Source: Agapetus fuscipes
Taxonomy: Eukaryota > Arthropoda > Insecta > Trichoptera > Glossosomatidae
Direction: 5' to 3'
Length of the DNA: 64,000 bases
NCBI GenBank assembly: GCA_951799405.1
Contig: OX637332.1
Location: forward strand, 28,124,832-28,188,831
Positions 20,394 to 30,309 of the stretch are shown in pieces. The notes below the pieces were generated by a model. It was not told the origin of the DNA. It ran no database searches and saw nothing but the letters and a program-made list of their open reading frames with translations. The position numbers and the translations under genes are program-made. Each line of letters begins with the position of its first letter. Position 1 is the first letter of the stretch.

Positions 20394-20570
20394 AATTCAA
20401 ATGAATAAAACATAGTTTTAATTCACTTTTTTTTTTGTGCTCGAACAGAATGGTTACCTATTTAGCTCCTGAAGATGCCTCATTAGGCGAAAATGTTCAA
20501 GCACAAAAAAAATAAAAATAATAAATAAGTGAATTAAAACTATGTTTTATCCATTTGAATTTTATATAAT
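20394..20570 (+). repeat. Fold-back repeat with hammerhead-like core
   Basis: Outer arms pair ATTCAAATGAATAAAACATA and TAGTTTTAATTCAC with their complements on the right. Between them are GTGCTCGAACA, CTCCTGAAGA, TGCC-TCATTA-GGC, GAAAATGTTCAAGCAC. The order CTGANGA / hairpin / GAAA / closing stem matches a hammerhead core, except for one extra base before the hairpin. Confidence 0.6.
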
Positions 20571-21310
20571 TAAAAATGTTTTTTTACTGTGTAAATAGAT
20601 TAACACTAACAAATAAAGAGTTTTTATTTATTTTATTTATAGAGCAAACAAACAGTTTATATTTTTTTTACATTGGAATAAAAACATTATTATTGTAGTT
20701 CAAAAACCAGTACAGTTTGCAAGGAAAATACTCAGGTACTTTAATTTTAAATGTTTTTTAGCTTACATGAAACTTAGATTATTGTTTATAGAAACGAAAA
20801 TACCTGTCTATGTTTAAATAATAAGTAAATATAGTCCTCTATGTGTCAAGTGGTCTCTGAGTTCATTGAACGTTTCCAAATATGTTTTTTTCTTATATAT
20901 AAGATGATGGACGAGTGCCCATCTATTGATAAAAAAAATATCTTACTCATGAATAGGTACGTGTAGTACAATATTGCTTTAGCAAAATTCGCAGGCCGAA
21001 TATCTGCACAAAATATTATATGAAGAACCAAATACAAAGAAAATGAACAAGTTTTGTAATGAAAATGTATACTAATCTAGTATCGCTCGTACCCCAAAAA
21101 AATGTGATTAAAAAAGTATACTTTATAACAAAAACATAAGAAAAAAAATCATTTTTTTTAAGTCACAGAAAGGATTTATTTGTGGGCTTAGTTCACATTT
21201 TTTTCACATAAGGGTTTAGTTGTAAAAGGTTTACTCGTTGTTCCATAATCCGTAATCGTTCTTTTTCTTTTAAATCGATTAAATTATTGAATTCATATGA
21301 ATTTTTTTTC
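20571..21310. other. AT-rich stretch, nothing recognised
   Basis: No coding exon seen. Part near 20,650-20,740 repeats the sequence flanking the LINE at 3.4 kb. Confidence 0.4.
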
Positions 21311-21311
21311 T

Positions 21312-21560
21312 ATAATCTATAATCTAAGTTGCAAGGATATATTCATTCAAAGCTCTCAGATGTATGCCCACAAACAAACACGTGTAGTACGCGTTTACAA
21401 ATGCTGAATGAGTACTTACAAATAAAATCCCAACCTCAAACGAACATAAACCTTACAACATTTGCCAACCTTCCCTGAAACAGGGGTGACATTGGCAAAG
21501 TGAACCATTTTTTGCAGTATGGGTGATCAGCCTCATGCCAACCTATAAGTCAAGGAATCA
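21312..21560 (-). repeat. Rep-C copy, full length
   Basis: Complete in reverse from ATAATCTATAATCTAAGTTG to CAACCTATAAGTCAAGGAA. Confidence 0.9.
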
Positions 21561-21788
21561 TAATAATGTTTTTTTAATGTGGACATTGACAATGATGTAT
21601 TCAACTGCAAGTAAACTTTGCCATAACTTATAGTTTCCTATTATGAAGTTTATTTGATTTAATTTCTAAATTAATTATTTATTTTACACCATACATGTAC
21701 GTAAATAGAAGAAAAATATTTTATAAAGCAATAACGGGTACACGTTGTACATTTTCCAGGGATTTCTAGACATGATTCACCTCATGTC

Positions 21789-22240
21789 AACAGTTAAAAG
21801 GAAGCAGGGTTTAAGCGACGTTTCGGTAAAAAATGAGTTATGAATGCTATCCTATAAAAAAAATTCCGCTCTTTCTAATGCGCTAACTCTCATAGCTCTA
21901 CGATGATTTTTTGTTGTTGTTTATGCCCAAGCAAACAATTGCGTTTTCAAAGGATGGTTTTGGTGCAAGCGACAAGATTTTGGCCTTTTTTGTTCTAAAG
22001 GCGCTTGTGAAATAAATAAAATCGTACAACCACATTAATAGGAATGCCAATAAATGCCTTTATTTTTTTAAATTTTAGAGCTGTTTTGATTTTAGCGATA
22101 TGCCTGATATGATGATATAAAAGATGCCATTTTTTATGTCAAACATTTCAGTTATGCCATTTTCTGCAATGTCAAACTTTAAACTGCTCTCCTGAACAAT
22201 TTAGCTTTTGTCACTTATGTTATTGCCTTTTAACTGACGA
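21789..22240 (+). mobile_element. Non-autonomous DNA element (family M3), copy 1
   Basis: The left end AGTTAAAAGGAAGCAGGG and right end CCTTTTAACTGACGAT are inverted relatives. The interior shares AATGAGTTATGAATGCTATC, GATTTTGGCCTTTTTTGTTC and TAGGAATGCCAATAAATGCC with copies at 26.2 and 62.5 kb. No transposase. Confidence 0.7.
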
Positions 22241-22485
22241 TGTGCTCAATGCATATAAATAATAATTATAACCTTGCAAACTCCCTTACAGGGTTTTTCT
22301 TAGAAACTTCTAAGAAATCATTCACACCAAGACAGCGTAGCGTTATTTTGTGATTTCCAAGAAAAATGTATGTACCGTAATGAACCTGTTCTACCAATTC
22401 TAATATAAGGTGCTTCTTTTCGTACAAAACATAAAGTTTTGAATACGAGTGAATACGAGTGTGATCGAGGCTTACACGGCCGACT

Positions 22486-22730
22486 GATGATGCTGGAGTG
22501 ATGTTTTCCGAGATCTGTTGCCGTGGTCTGTGGGAACTGGAGCTTCCGGACGTTTAGCCCATTTCTACGATGGGCTTCTTCAGCGTGAAGTATGATGATG
22601 CACAGTTCTCATCAAGATCATCAGCATACTTCACGCTGAAGAAGCCCATTGTAGACATGGGCGAAACGTCCGGAAGCTCCAGCCCCCACAGACCACGGCA
22701 ACAGATCCCAGAAAACACCACTCCAACATA
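22486..22730. repeat. Fold-back repeat with two head-to-head hammerhead-like cores
   Basis: Two arms of about 110 bp are inverted copies. The right arm reads CTGAAGA, A, GCCCAT-loop-ATGGGC, GAAACGTCCGGAAGC on the + strand. The left arm carries the same order on the minus strand, with GAAA changed to TAAA. Closing stems GGAGCTTCCGGACG and complement would pair across the element. Confidence 0.65.
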
Positions 22731-22909
22731 AAGTTTTATTTATTTATTCTCTGAAAATCATTTCAACAGTAGTACTCGTATTTTAATTATGTCAGAAACT
22801 AATTGTGTATTTTTTTATAAAATTTATGTTAGGTCTTTTAATTTAATTAGCTCCTTTGTAGTAGTCTTTCGGTGCTATAAATGCACAGCAAATTTATGGC
22901 TCATTCTGT

Positions 22910-23075
22910 TTTAAGAGTTGCAGGGTTGCAGGGCTTATGTTCATTTGAGGTTTGGATTTTATTTGTAAGTACACAATCAGCATTTGTAAGCGCGAACTAC
23001 ACGTGTTTGTTTGTGGGCATACATCTGAGAGCTTTGAATGAATATATCCTTGCAACTTAGATTATAGATTATAGA
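22910..23075 (+). repeat. Rep-C 3' part
   Basis: GAGTTGCAGGGTTGCAGGGC (a duplicated block) to CTTGCAACTTAGATTATAGA; the 5' third is absent. Confidence 0.8.
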
Positions 23076-23205
23076 TTCATCGCTCAAACTGAACCCTCCA
23101 TACAAAAAACAACGACAGTCCCTGGTTAACGGTAGATATTATTTTGTGAAACAATCAACTTCAATCAGAAAAAATATATTTAATCACACTAAGTAAAGTT
23201 TAATT

Positions 23206-23640
23206 GATCCGTAGTCTAGTGGTCAACTTTTCTGAGTCGTAAATGGAAGGTTGTGGGTTCGAATCCGGCGTAGCACAAAATAAAAACATTTATATTTTTA
23301 AATATTCTCTTCGCTGAATGGAATTTACAGAGTGTAAACAAGAGAAGAGCGTGCATGAAAAGAGTGATGAAACTAGATGAGATGAAAGAAGTATGCAAGG
23401 ACATAGTCAAGTGGAGGCACTTGTGTGGAGGTACCGGCCACCCCTAGAGTAATGGCGGCAGGACACATGACAAGACAAGCTGGCTGTAAAATTCAAATAC
23501 CTTTACCAAAGATAACACTCAAGCTTCATCCAACCTTACAGCATTGGGTCTTTTGGGTCAGAATTGGTGCTTTCTACAGCAATGACGACTTGCAGAGGGC
23601 TATTGAGGTGTGATTCACACAAAAACAGCGCTCTCCAAAT
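23206..23640 (+). repeat. SINE-A split by a LINE 3' fragment
   Basis: The head GATCCGTAGTCTAGTGG and B-box GGGTTCGAATCC are followed to CTTCGCTGAA. The body then resumes at AATACCTTTACCAAAGA and ends CAAATAAATCATA. The intervening segment is the 3' end of an RTE-like LINE. Confidence 0.8.
23322..23487 (+). pseudogene. RTE-like LINE C-terminal remnant inserted in SINE-A
   Basis: Translates to CKQEKSVHEKSDETR-like pieces with a frame reading RACMKRVMKLDEMKEVCKDI, then VKWRHLCGGTGHP and a stop. It ends with a GACAAGACAAG tail as in the 52.7 kb copy. A short GCTG word repeats at both joints, a possible target duplication. Confidence 0.75.
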
Positions 23641-23714
23641 AAATCATAGTATTATTTTTATTAATTACTTACTACTTGCCACTAAACTTAAAACTTAAAC
23701 TAAGCTTCGCAGAT

Positions 23715-23995
23715 AGTGTAACTTATTATCCCCGAAGGGATCGCATGCGGCGATTCAGGACTTATTTATTTTTACGGGTAAGGGGACCGGTCTCACACCA
23801 ACTACTTTCAGGTGAAGGGGGGGCTTCCCAGCTCCCGGGGGGCTGGTTCTCATTTATTGTGAAGGCTGAGTACACCTGCCCAGTATTTATTATGGGTTTG
23901 AAATAGTCACCGAAACGGTAAATCGTTTCTGACACCCTCGGTGGGGATCGAACCCTTGCTTCTACCGAGCATTCTACCAACTGAGCTATCGACCG
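23715..23995 (-). repeat. SINE-B half of a SINE-A/SINE-B dimer
   Basis: In reverse: CCCGAAGGGATCGCATGCGG, GTGAAGGGGGGGCTTCCC-like, CACCGAAACGGTAAATCG, head complement CCAACTGAGCTATCGACC. It joins a SINE-A piece through GGACTTTTTACAAACTTGG, the dimer junction. Confidence 0.82.
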
Positions 23996-24075
23996 GACTT
24001 TTTACAAACTTGGCTGTCGCCAATTCTCAAACAAAATCCAGTTGCTGTAAGGCTGGATGGACCTTTGGTGATTTA
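23996..24075 (-). repeat. SINE-A half of the dimer, truncated
   Basis: CTTGGCTGTCGCCAATTCTC and GTAAGGCTGGATGGACCTTT in reverse; the tRNA-like head is missing. Confidence 0.7.
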
Positions 24076-24530
24076 ATTAGAAATATTATGTTTAATCAAA
24101 CTAAGCACTAACTTGCTATATACTTGCCACTAACAACTTACTATAATCCTTTCTACTGTCTACATTATTTTTTACAAGCTTGCAGATTAATTTTGGTTTT
24201 CCCGCTTTGTAAGCGGCAAGGCACTACGCATGACGTAACGTTATAAAAACCAGTTTGGATTCTCACAAGTCTTCAAGTTCACGAGAATCGTTGCGCTACT
24301 CAATCAGTATTGGCCGAGGCACTCCAACAGCTGATTGCACAACTTTTTAGCAGTATGCAAGTTAAGCACTTAGCACTCACTGCGTCTGACAATGCAAAAC
24401 AAACAACAATAAAAAATATGTAATTGCCAGTAAAGATAACTCGTCCATAGACAGTTCAGCCATGGACAAATCGATCACACGACAGTTCGCACGCACATAC
24501 AATATATTATAGTCCATAGACAGTTAATCT
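24076..24530. other. Unclassified stretch, no gene seen
   Basis: Mixed-composition sequence with a repeated GTCCATAGACAGTT word at 24,440-24,525, suggesting decayed tandem structure. No coding signal. Confidence 0.4.
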
Positions 24531-24534
24531 AATC

Positions 24535-24785
24535 CAATCTAAGTTGCACAGATATGTAACATTAGAGATTCATATTATATGTATTCTCACAAAAAGACAC
24601 GTATAAGTTTGCGAATGCATATTATGCCGCATGTGAACCTATGACATAAAAACCTAAAACTCAAATGACCATACACCCTGCAACCCTTGCCGTCCTTCCC
24701 TGTAACAGGGGTGATATTGGCAAAGTGAACCATTTTTACAGCATGGGTGGTCAGCCGCATACTAACCTATAAGTCAAGGAACATA
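24535..24785 (-). repeat. Rep-C copy as 3' end of a LINE
   Basis: Full length in reverse, ending CTAACCTATAAGTCAAGGAA. The C-terminal remnant of the RTE-like LINE lies about 80 bp upstream on the minus strand, the same spacing and order as the other LINE copies. Confidence 0.85.
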
Positions 24786-24865
24786 CACAACAAATTACAT
24801 TTTATAAATCAATAAATAATAATATCTATAAACAACAAACAGAAAACAAATTTCAATTCAATAAA

Positions 24866-24968
24866 CCCTAGCCGCCAACATTACAGATCAACCGCCATTT
24901 CTTTCTGTCCTTACATACTTCTTTCATTTCTTCCAGAGTCATAACCTTCCGCATACAGGCTCTTCTTT
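24866..24968 (-). pseudogene. RTE-like LINE, last about 30 codons
   Basis: The minus strand reads KKRRACMRKVMTLEEMKEVC, KDRKKWRLICNVGG, stop. 5'-truncated. Confidence 0.82.
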
Positions 24969-24974
24969 TTATAT

Positions 24975-25170
24975 ATATTATCATAAGAAGACACGTATAA
25001 GTTCGCGCTTGCACATGCCGCATGCGAACCTACGACATAAAAACCCAAAACTCAAATGAACATATACCCTGCAACTCTTGCCAACCTTTCCTGAAACAGG
25101 GGGGACATTGTCAAATTGAACAATTTTTTTCAGTATACCAGCGTCATACCAACCTATAGTTCAAAGAACA
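24975..25170 (-). repeat. Rep-C copy, lacking one end
   Basis: AAGACACGTATAAGTTCGCG through CCCTGCAACTCTTGCCAACC and CATACCAACCTATAGTTCAA; joined directly to the LINE remnant. Confidence 0.78.
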
Positions 25171-25444
25171 CAAATTATAATTAGAAACGACCGTGAGAAA
25201 AAATATTACAGAATCATGTTAATGATAAGGTCGACGTGAAACTGGCCAGCTTAAATGTAAAAATAAATAGGTTTCATGGATAAGGCAGATAGAGAAATAT
25301 AAATACAGAGTGCAACTTATTTTATTTAAACAAACTAACTTATTTACATATCACACAAACAATGTAAATAAAAGGAGATATTATATAATTTGACCTGAGA
25401 TCATTTTATTTACTCACTATACAACCCGTCGTCATTGACATTAA
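25171..25444. other. AT-rich stretch, nothing recognised
   Basis: No coding signal or repeat family seen. Confidence 0.4.
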
Positions 25445-25628
25445 ATGTAGCTCGGAGTCTTAAAGTTTTCAAAAGGCTTCTGTTTACTTGAGATTGGGTT
25501 TTTATATTGTGGGTTCACATGCGGCGTGTGCTAGCGCGAACTTATACGTGTCTGCTTGTGGAAATGCAACTTTTTCATTTAATGTGAATTTTAAATGTCA
25601 ATGAATCTTTGCAACTTAGATAATAGAT
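25445..25628 (+). repeat. Rep-C 3' part
   Basis: TGAGATTGGGTTTTTATATT, GCTAGCGCGAACTTATACG and TTTGCAACTTAGATAATAG. Confidence 0.75.
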
Positions 25629-25659
25629 AAAAGGTTAATTTATGGCTAGATAAGGGCTT

Positions 25660-25785
25660 ATGAGTTTTGCAACCAAGCGAGGAGCATATTAGAAAATTAT
25701 CTTTTTGTGTGCTCCGTCGAGAATCGAACTCACGACCCTCTTTTTACAAGTTTGTAGCGGATACCACTAGACTACGGACCGGTCA
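25660..25785 (-). repeat. SINE-A 5' half
   Basis: B-box complement GAGAATCGAACTCAC, head complement CCACTAGACTACGGACCGG; body cut at the AACCAAGCGAGGAGC block. Confidence 0.75.
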
Positions 25786-25867
25786 AAGCAATCAGGACAG
25801 TCAATCGTCTTGCAGCGACTTATTATCCGTAAATGTCAAAAATAATTTTCATGAAGTATATCCACAA

Positions 25868-26545
25868 TAGAAAGGCAGTGGATAAGCGACATAAACTAAA
25901 TTGTTCAGGAGAGCAGTTTAAAGTTTGAGATTGCTGAAAAATGGCATAACTTTTATTATTATTTATCACATATATATTATATAGGTTAGTACGAGGCTGA
26001 CCACCCATACTGTAAAAAATGGTTCACTTTGCCAATGTCACCCCTGTTTCAGGGAATGTCGGCAAGAGTTGCAGGGCTTATGTTAATTTGAGGTTTGGAT
26101 TTTATTTGTAAGTACACAATCAGCATTTGTAAGCGCGAACTACATATGTTTGTTTGTGGGCATACATCTGAGAGCTTTGAATGAATATATCCTTGCAACT
26201 TAGATTATTACTTAGATTATTATTATTATTATTATATCGATAAAATCAAAACAGCTATAAAATAAAAAAAATAAAGGCATTTATTGGCATTCCTATTAAT
26301 GTGGTTTTACGATTTTTTGTGTCACAAGCGTCTTTAGGACAAAAAAGGCCAAAATCTTGTCAGTTACACCAAAACTATACTTCAAAAACGCAGTTTTTAG
26401 CTTGGGCATAAATAAACAACACAAAAATCATCGTAGAGCTATGGGAGTTAGCGCATTAGAAAGAGCGGAAAATTTCAAGTAGGATACCATGCATAACTTA
26501 TTTTTGATCAAAATGTCGTTTATACTGCCTTTTAACCGTCGATAT
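25868..26545 (-). mobile_element. Non-autonomous DNA element (family M3), copy 2, with insertion
   Basis: Reverse of the 21.8 kb copy: AACTTATTTTTGATCAAAAT, CAAAAAAGGCCAAAATCTTG, AGGCATTTATTGGCATTCCT. It ends TTTTAACCGTCGATAT and is split by a rep-C copy. Confidence 0.72.
25981..26213 (+). repeat. Rep-C copy nested in M3
   Basis: ATAGGTTAGTACGAGGCTGA to CTTGCAACTTAGATTATTAC, with a following (ATT)n run. Confidence 0.85.
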
Positions 26546-26616
26546 AATTATGTACCGATACTGTATACAATACATTTAATACGCTAAAAATTACAACACA
26601 CAGGTGATACATAATA

Positions 26617-27199
26617 CAGTGATACCTCAATATACGAGTTTAATTCGTTCCGTAGCATTGCTCGTATGTCAATTTGCTCGTAACTCAAAGCAATTTTCCC
26701 CATTGAAATGCCATTAATCCGTTTCAGCCTCAAAAATGCTACCCCCAATTGTTTTTTAATTAAAAAAATGAATGTATAAATGACAAATATTGTATAAAAA
26801 AAAAAAAATAATGTAAATAAAATAAACTGGTTTTTATAAAGTGTACCTGCATACATTGTATTTTGGTTACTTAAATGCAACTTATACACTTACAAATTAA
26901 ATGCTACTTTATGCTTAATTTTAGTCACTTCTTTTCTCTTCAGTGGTCTTTGCCTATTTCGCCAGATTCAAAAAAAGTTCCAATGAGGTTTGTTTCTTCC
27001 TCCCTTTCAGAATGCTGCGGAAACGAGTTAGGCAAGTGTCATGAAAAAGCTCCAATCCACGACCAGTTGCACCTTTTTTGAGGTGTTTCTTTTTACACGA
27101 ACTTTTATATTCCTCGTCTCTCAAATTTCGCTCGTATATTAAAACATCGCTCGTTTGACAGTTTGTATATAAGGGCACTCGTATCTTGAGGTACCACTG
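26617..27199. mobile_element. pogo/Tigger-like DNA transposon, internally deleted
   Basis: The 22-bp inverted ends, CAGTGATACCTCAATATACG and CGTATCTTGAGGTACCACTG, are flanked by TA, the Tc1/mariner-pogo target. Sub-terminal TACGAG words repeat. On the minus strand a fragment FHDTCLTRFRSILKGRKKQT followed by SLELFL resembles, from memory, the closing tail of pogo/Tigger-type transposases. The DDE catalytic core is absent, so it needs a helper. A piece of the same family lies at 44.0 kb. Confidence 0.75.
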
Positions 27200-27534
27200 T
27201 ATTGTGATGTGATTGAATCATTGTAGCCATGACCCCGATTTGAATTTTCTTTTCATTGCTGCAAATTATTTTGCAATACTTTCACTTTTAACTCATGCAC
27301 TCTGCAATTTTGATGCGGGGATTGAAATACCATGTTTGTGTAAAAAAAATTGTTCCGATTTACCTGCATGGCTTTCATGTAAGAAAATATGTTATTTTTT
27401 GTTTTATTTTATTAAAAAAAAATAACTCTCACCATTCAACTGGGTGTGTTCGAGGTCCGTGCATTCTGCAAAGACCTTTATTATTTACTTTTTTCATTTC
27501 ATTTAAACGTTTTTTAGATGGACTCAAGGCGGCT
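27200..27534. other. Mixed sequence, no gene seen
   Basis: No coding exon or repeat family recognised. Confidence 0.4.
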
Positions 27535-27778
27535 GACCACTCATGCTGTAAAAAAATGTTCACTTTGCCAATGTCACCCCTGTTGCAGGGAAGGTCGCCA
27601 AGAGTTGCCGGGTGTATGTTCAGTTGAGATTTGGGTTTTTATGTTGTAGGTTCACATGCGGCATGTGCATTGTGCAAGCGCGAACTTATACGTGTCTGCT
27701 TGTGAAAATGCATATAATGTATATAATGTATATCCCCAATGTTACATATCTTGGCAACATAGATTAGATTAGACTCTT
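27535..27778 (+). repeat. Rep-C copy
   Basis: GCTGACCACTCATGCTGTAA, GTTGCAGGGAAGGTCGCCAA, GTGCAAGCGCGAACTTATAC, ending ATAGATTAGATTAGA. Confidence 0.85.
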
Positions 27779-27826
27779 CATTATTCACGAAACAAATGCT
27801 TTTATGATCCCCAATCTGTACTCTAA

Positions 27827-28123
27827 GGGGCCGTCCATAAATTACGTCATCGATTTTGGCCGATTTTCGACCCCCCCCCCCTTACAATCATCCTATAGTC
27901 ATCATCTAATGACCCCCCCCCCCCCCCCCTTGATGTAATAATGGATGAGCTTAATAATTAATAATGTTATATTACTTACATAATATTTTGTATATTTTGT
28001 AGAAATTGGTATTTACAAGAACGACAAGTCACTTTTGGTACTCGTACATCATTTGCCATCATCCGTATACCAGACTCCCCCCCCCCACCCTTAATGCGAA
28101 TGACGTAATATATGGACAGCCCC
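27827..28123. mobile_element. MITE with GGGGCCGTCCATAAATTACG ends (TAA target)
   Basis: Inverted ends GGGGCCGTCCATAAATTACG and GACGTAATATATGGACAGCC, with sub-terminal poly(C) tracts and TAA on both sides. This end sequence is widespread in invertebrate genomes; the 3-bp TWA target suggests Harbinger affinity. Non-coding. Confidence 0.82.
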
Positions 28124-28149
28124 TAAGTTGCAAAGATAAATAAATTTCT

Positions 28150-28208
28150 ACCGCGACGACCAATGTCACAGAGGACTCTTGAGCTATGATACCAAATAAA
28201 TTATTCTA
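28150..28208 (+). repeat. SINE-A 3' fragment
   Basis: CTACCGCGACGACCAATGTC, AGAGGACTCTTGAG and CAAATAAATTATTC. Confidence 0.55.
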
Positions 28209-28496
28209 ATATTTTTATTATTGCATACCTCGTCATGATATTTTAAATTCTGCTACTGAGAGCAGCAACAAAGATTATAGATTAACATTAATCTGAGGGT
28301 TCAATCTATGTGCTATAATTAATCTCACATGATGGCTCTACGTCAGGAGAGCCGGTTCATGTTTTTTGCACTCTCCACCGCACCGGTTCCGCGAATTCTT
28401 TGATTGGCACTAGGGATGTTATGGATATGAAATATCGGATATGGATACGGATACTATAAGCTATAATCTACTTTACTTTACTTTTTACTTTCTTCG
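28209..28496. other. Mixed sequence, no gene seen
   Basis: Nothing recognised apart from the AACATCCCTAGTGCC-like joint to a repeat that reappears near 29,990. Confidence 0.4.
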
Positions 28497-28612
28497 GATC
28501 ATAAGCCTTGAAGGCACAGGGCCTCCCGCACCACAATCCTCCAGGACTCTCTGTCTTGTGCTGCTTCTCTCCATGGTCCCCTCACTCCCAGAACTTCGGC
28601 GTCGGCTTCTAT
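28497..28612 (-). pseudogene. LINE reverse transcriptase C-terminal remnant
   Basis: The minus strand reads ADAEVLGVRGPWREAAQDRE then SWRIVVREALCLQGL and a stop, the usual closing DREsWR block of many LINE ORF2 proteins. Confidence 0.65.
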
Positions 28613-28614
28613 TA

Positions 28615-28857
28615 TTTAAGTTGCAGAGATATATTAAAATTTAAGGCTCTCAAATGCATGCCCACAAACAAACACGTGTAGTTCGCGCTTACAAATGCTG
28701 AATGTGTACTTACAAATCCAAACCTCAAATGAACATACACCTCTCAACTTTATTGACCTTTCCTGAAACAGGGCTGACATCAGAAAAGTGAACTATTTTT
28801 TACAGTATGGATGGTCAGCCACATACCAACCTATAAGTCGAGCAATACAAATAATGA
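28615..28857 (-). repeat. Rep-C copy, nearly complete
   Basis: AAGTTGCAGAGATATATTAA, CACGTGTAGTTCGCGCTTAC, and an end ACCAACCTATAAGTCGAGCA. Confidence 0.85.
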
Positions 28858-28879
28858 GTATTATTTAATTCTATCGTGT

Positions 28880-29070
28880 ATTGTTTGTGTATTAACACTG
28901 TGAAAATTCATTTTGATTTTATATTTATTTACATTTTTTAGAAACTAATTCTAATAAAAACACTGTTTCTTTGTACAAGATATGATCATCACAAGATTAT
29001 ATTGTGAAAAAAATGTGTTTTTATAAGAATTTGTTTCTAAAAAATATAAAAATATAATATTTAAGTATAG
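28880..29070. repeat. Fold-back repeat without a clear hammerhead core
   Basis: Arms TTTTTTAGAAACTAATTCT and TATAAGAATTTGTTTCTAAA pair around ATGATCAT. It shares ACACTGTGAAAATTCATTTT with the 1.2 and 47.5 kb fold-backs. Confidence 0.55.
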
Positions 29071-29439
29071 AAAAACAACAGAACCTTAAAAATAGATTTA
29101 TACAAAAAAGTCGATACGAATATGGGAATAATAATATTTCGATTTCGAATACTGATAACGAATATACGAATAATATTGTTGCTGTTTCGAATATTGTTAC
29201 AAGTATGGAATTATTTCGAATATCCTCCAGTGTTGGATATTTTCAGTTTTAGATATTAAATTCTTAAGGAATGTTGAAGGTACAAAACTGCCCTACAAAA
29301 AAGAACACAAAATAGTATGAGTTTACTTCTTGATTTTAATTTGGTAGTACAATCAGTCATATGAGTGATTGCTATAGCTTGTCACTTGAAAACGTGTAAT
29401 ATCATAATAAAACAACGATTATAACTCTTTTTTGTTTCA
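29071..29439. other. AT-rich stretch, nothing recognised
   Basis: TTCGAATA-rich degenerate repeat (29,110-29,225) that recurs near 29,900-29,980; the solo LTR appears to have landed in it. Confidence 0.45.
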
Positions 29440-29443
29440 ATAT

Positions 29444-29868
29444 TGTTATGTAAATAGCAAATACACATAAATATTTAGGTAGGTAAGTATATCATTTATA
29501 GCTGATGAGAGTTGTTTATAAGTAGGACTAATTATTATAAGTACCTAGGGTAAAGATATATTCATAATTATGTACTCGAAGCTTTTAGAAGACCGTTCTC
29601 TCGAAGGTTCCAGCAAAATTGGCCTCTAGCAACTACTATCGCTGGAGTATAAAAAGCCGCGAACGGCTTGCAGGAGTCAGTCATCATACGACACTCTACT
29701 ATTAAACACAAAATACAGTATAAGTGAACCTTAACCATTTTTAAAATAAATAAATGTGAATTGTAAAAAATAAACATAACTGTATAAATAAATCTAATGT
29801 GAAATAAATAGTACTCTAAAAGAAGATCAGATTAATTTCCAAAATATTTGAACCTGATAAACACAACA
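29444..29868 (+). mobile_element. Solo LTR, same family, + orientation
   Basis: Starts TGTTATGTAAATAG and ends GATAAACACAACA between two ATAT words. It contains a TATAAAAAGCC promoter box near its middle, then an initiator-like TCAGTCATCAT and two AATAAA signals downstream, the U3-R-U5 order expected of an LTR. No polymerase genes adjoin. Confidence 0.85.
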
Positions 29869-29872
29869 ATAT

Positions 29873-30309
29873 TATAAGGAACTATCCGAAACTTTTGTGT
29901 TGGTTTCGGTTATGGATACTTATGCATATTTGTATTATTTTGGATATCCAATAGTTCCGAATACGGATATCTACGGATATCCTTAACATCCCTGATTGGC
30001 ACCCACTCGTATTCACACAAAGCTCTTTGCCATTAACAAGTCATGAACTCACAAAACGCTATGTTGAAATAAAAAATACGATCCCCTCCCATGTGTAACT
30101 TTTTTTTTTAATTCAGCTTTTGATTGAAAAGTGTACCGCTTTGTCCCCAGAGTCCAAAAAAGGATTCTAGAAAATTATTTTGTGTGTTTGTGTGGATGTG
30201 TGTATGCTTTCACCAATTTTTTTATTTTTTGCGAAATTGCTTGAATACATAAGCCATGTCTGAATAATTTAAAAACAGTATACAATAAAAATATTACAAA
30301 GAAAATGTG
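29873..30309. other. AT-rich stretch, nothing recognised
   Basis: A degenerate GGATAT-rich repeat at the left, no coding signal. Confidence 0.4.

Noticed and set aside
27860..27930. Poly(C) runs as sequencing artefacts
   Set aside because: They sit symmetrically inside a recognisable MITE and are known to accompany this end type, so they are probably real, although their exact length is uncertain.
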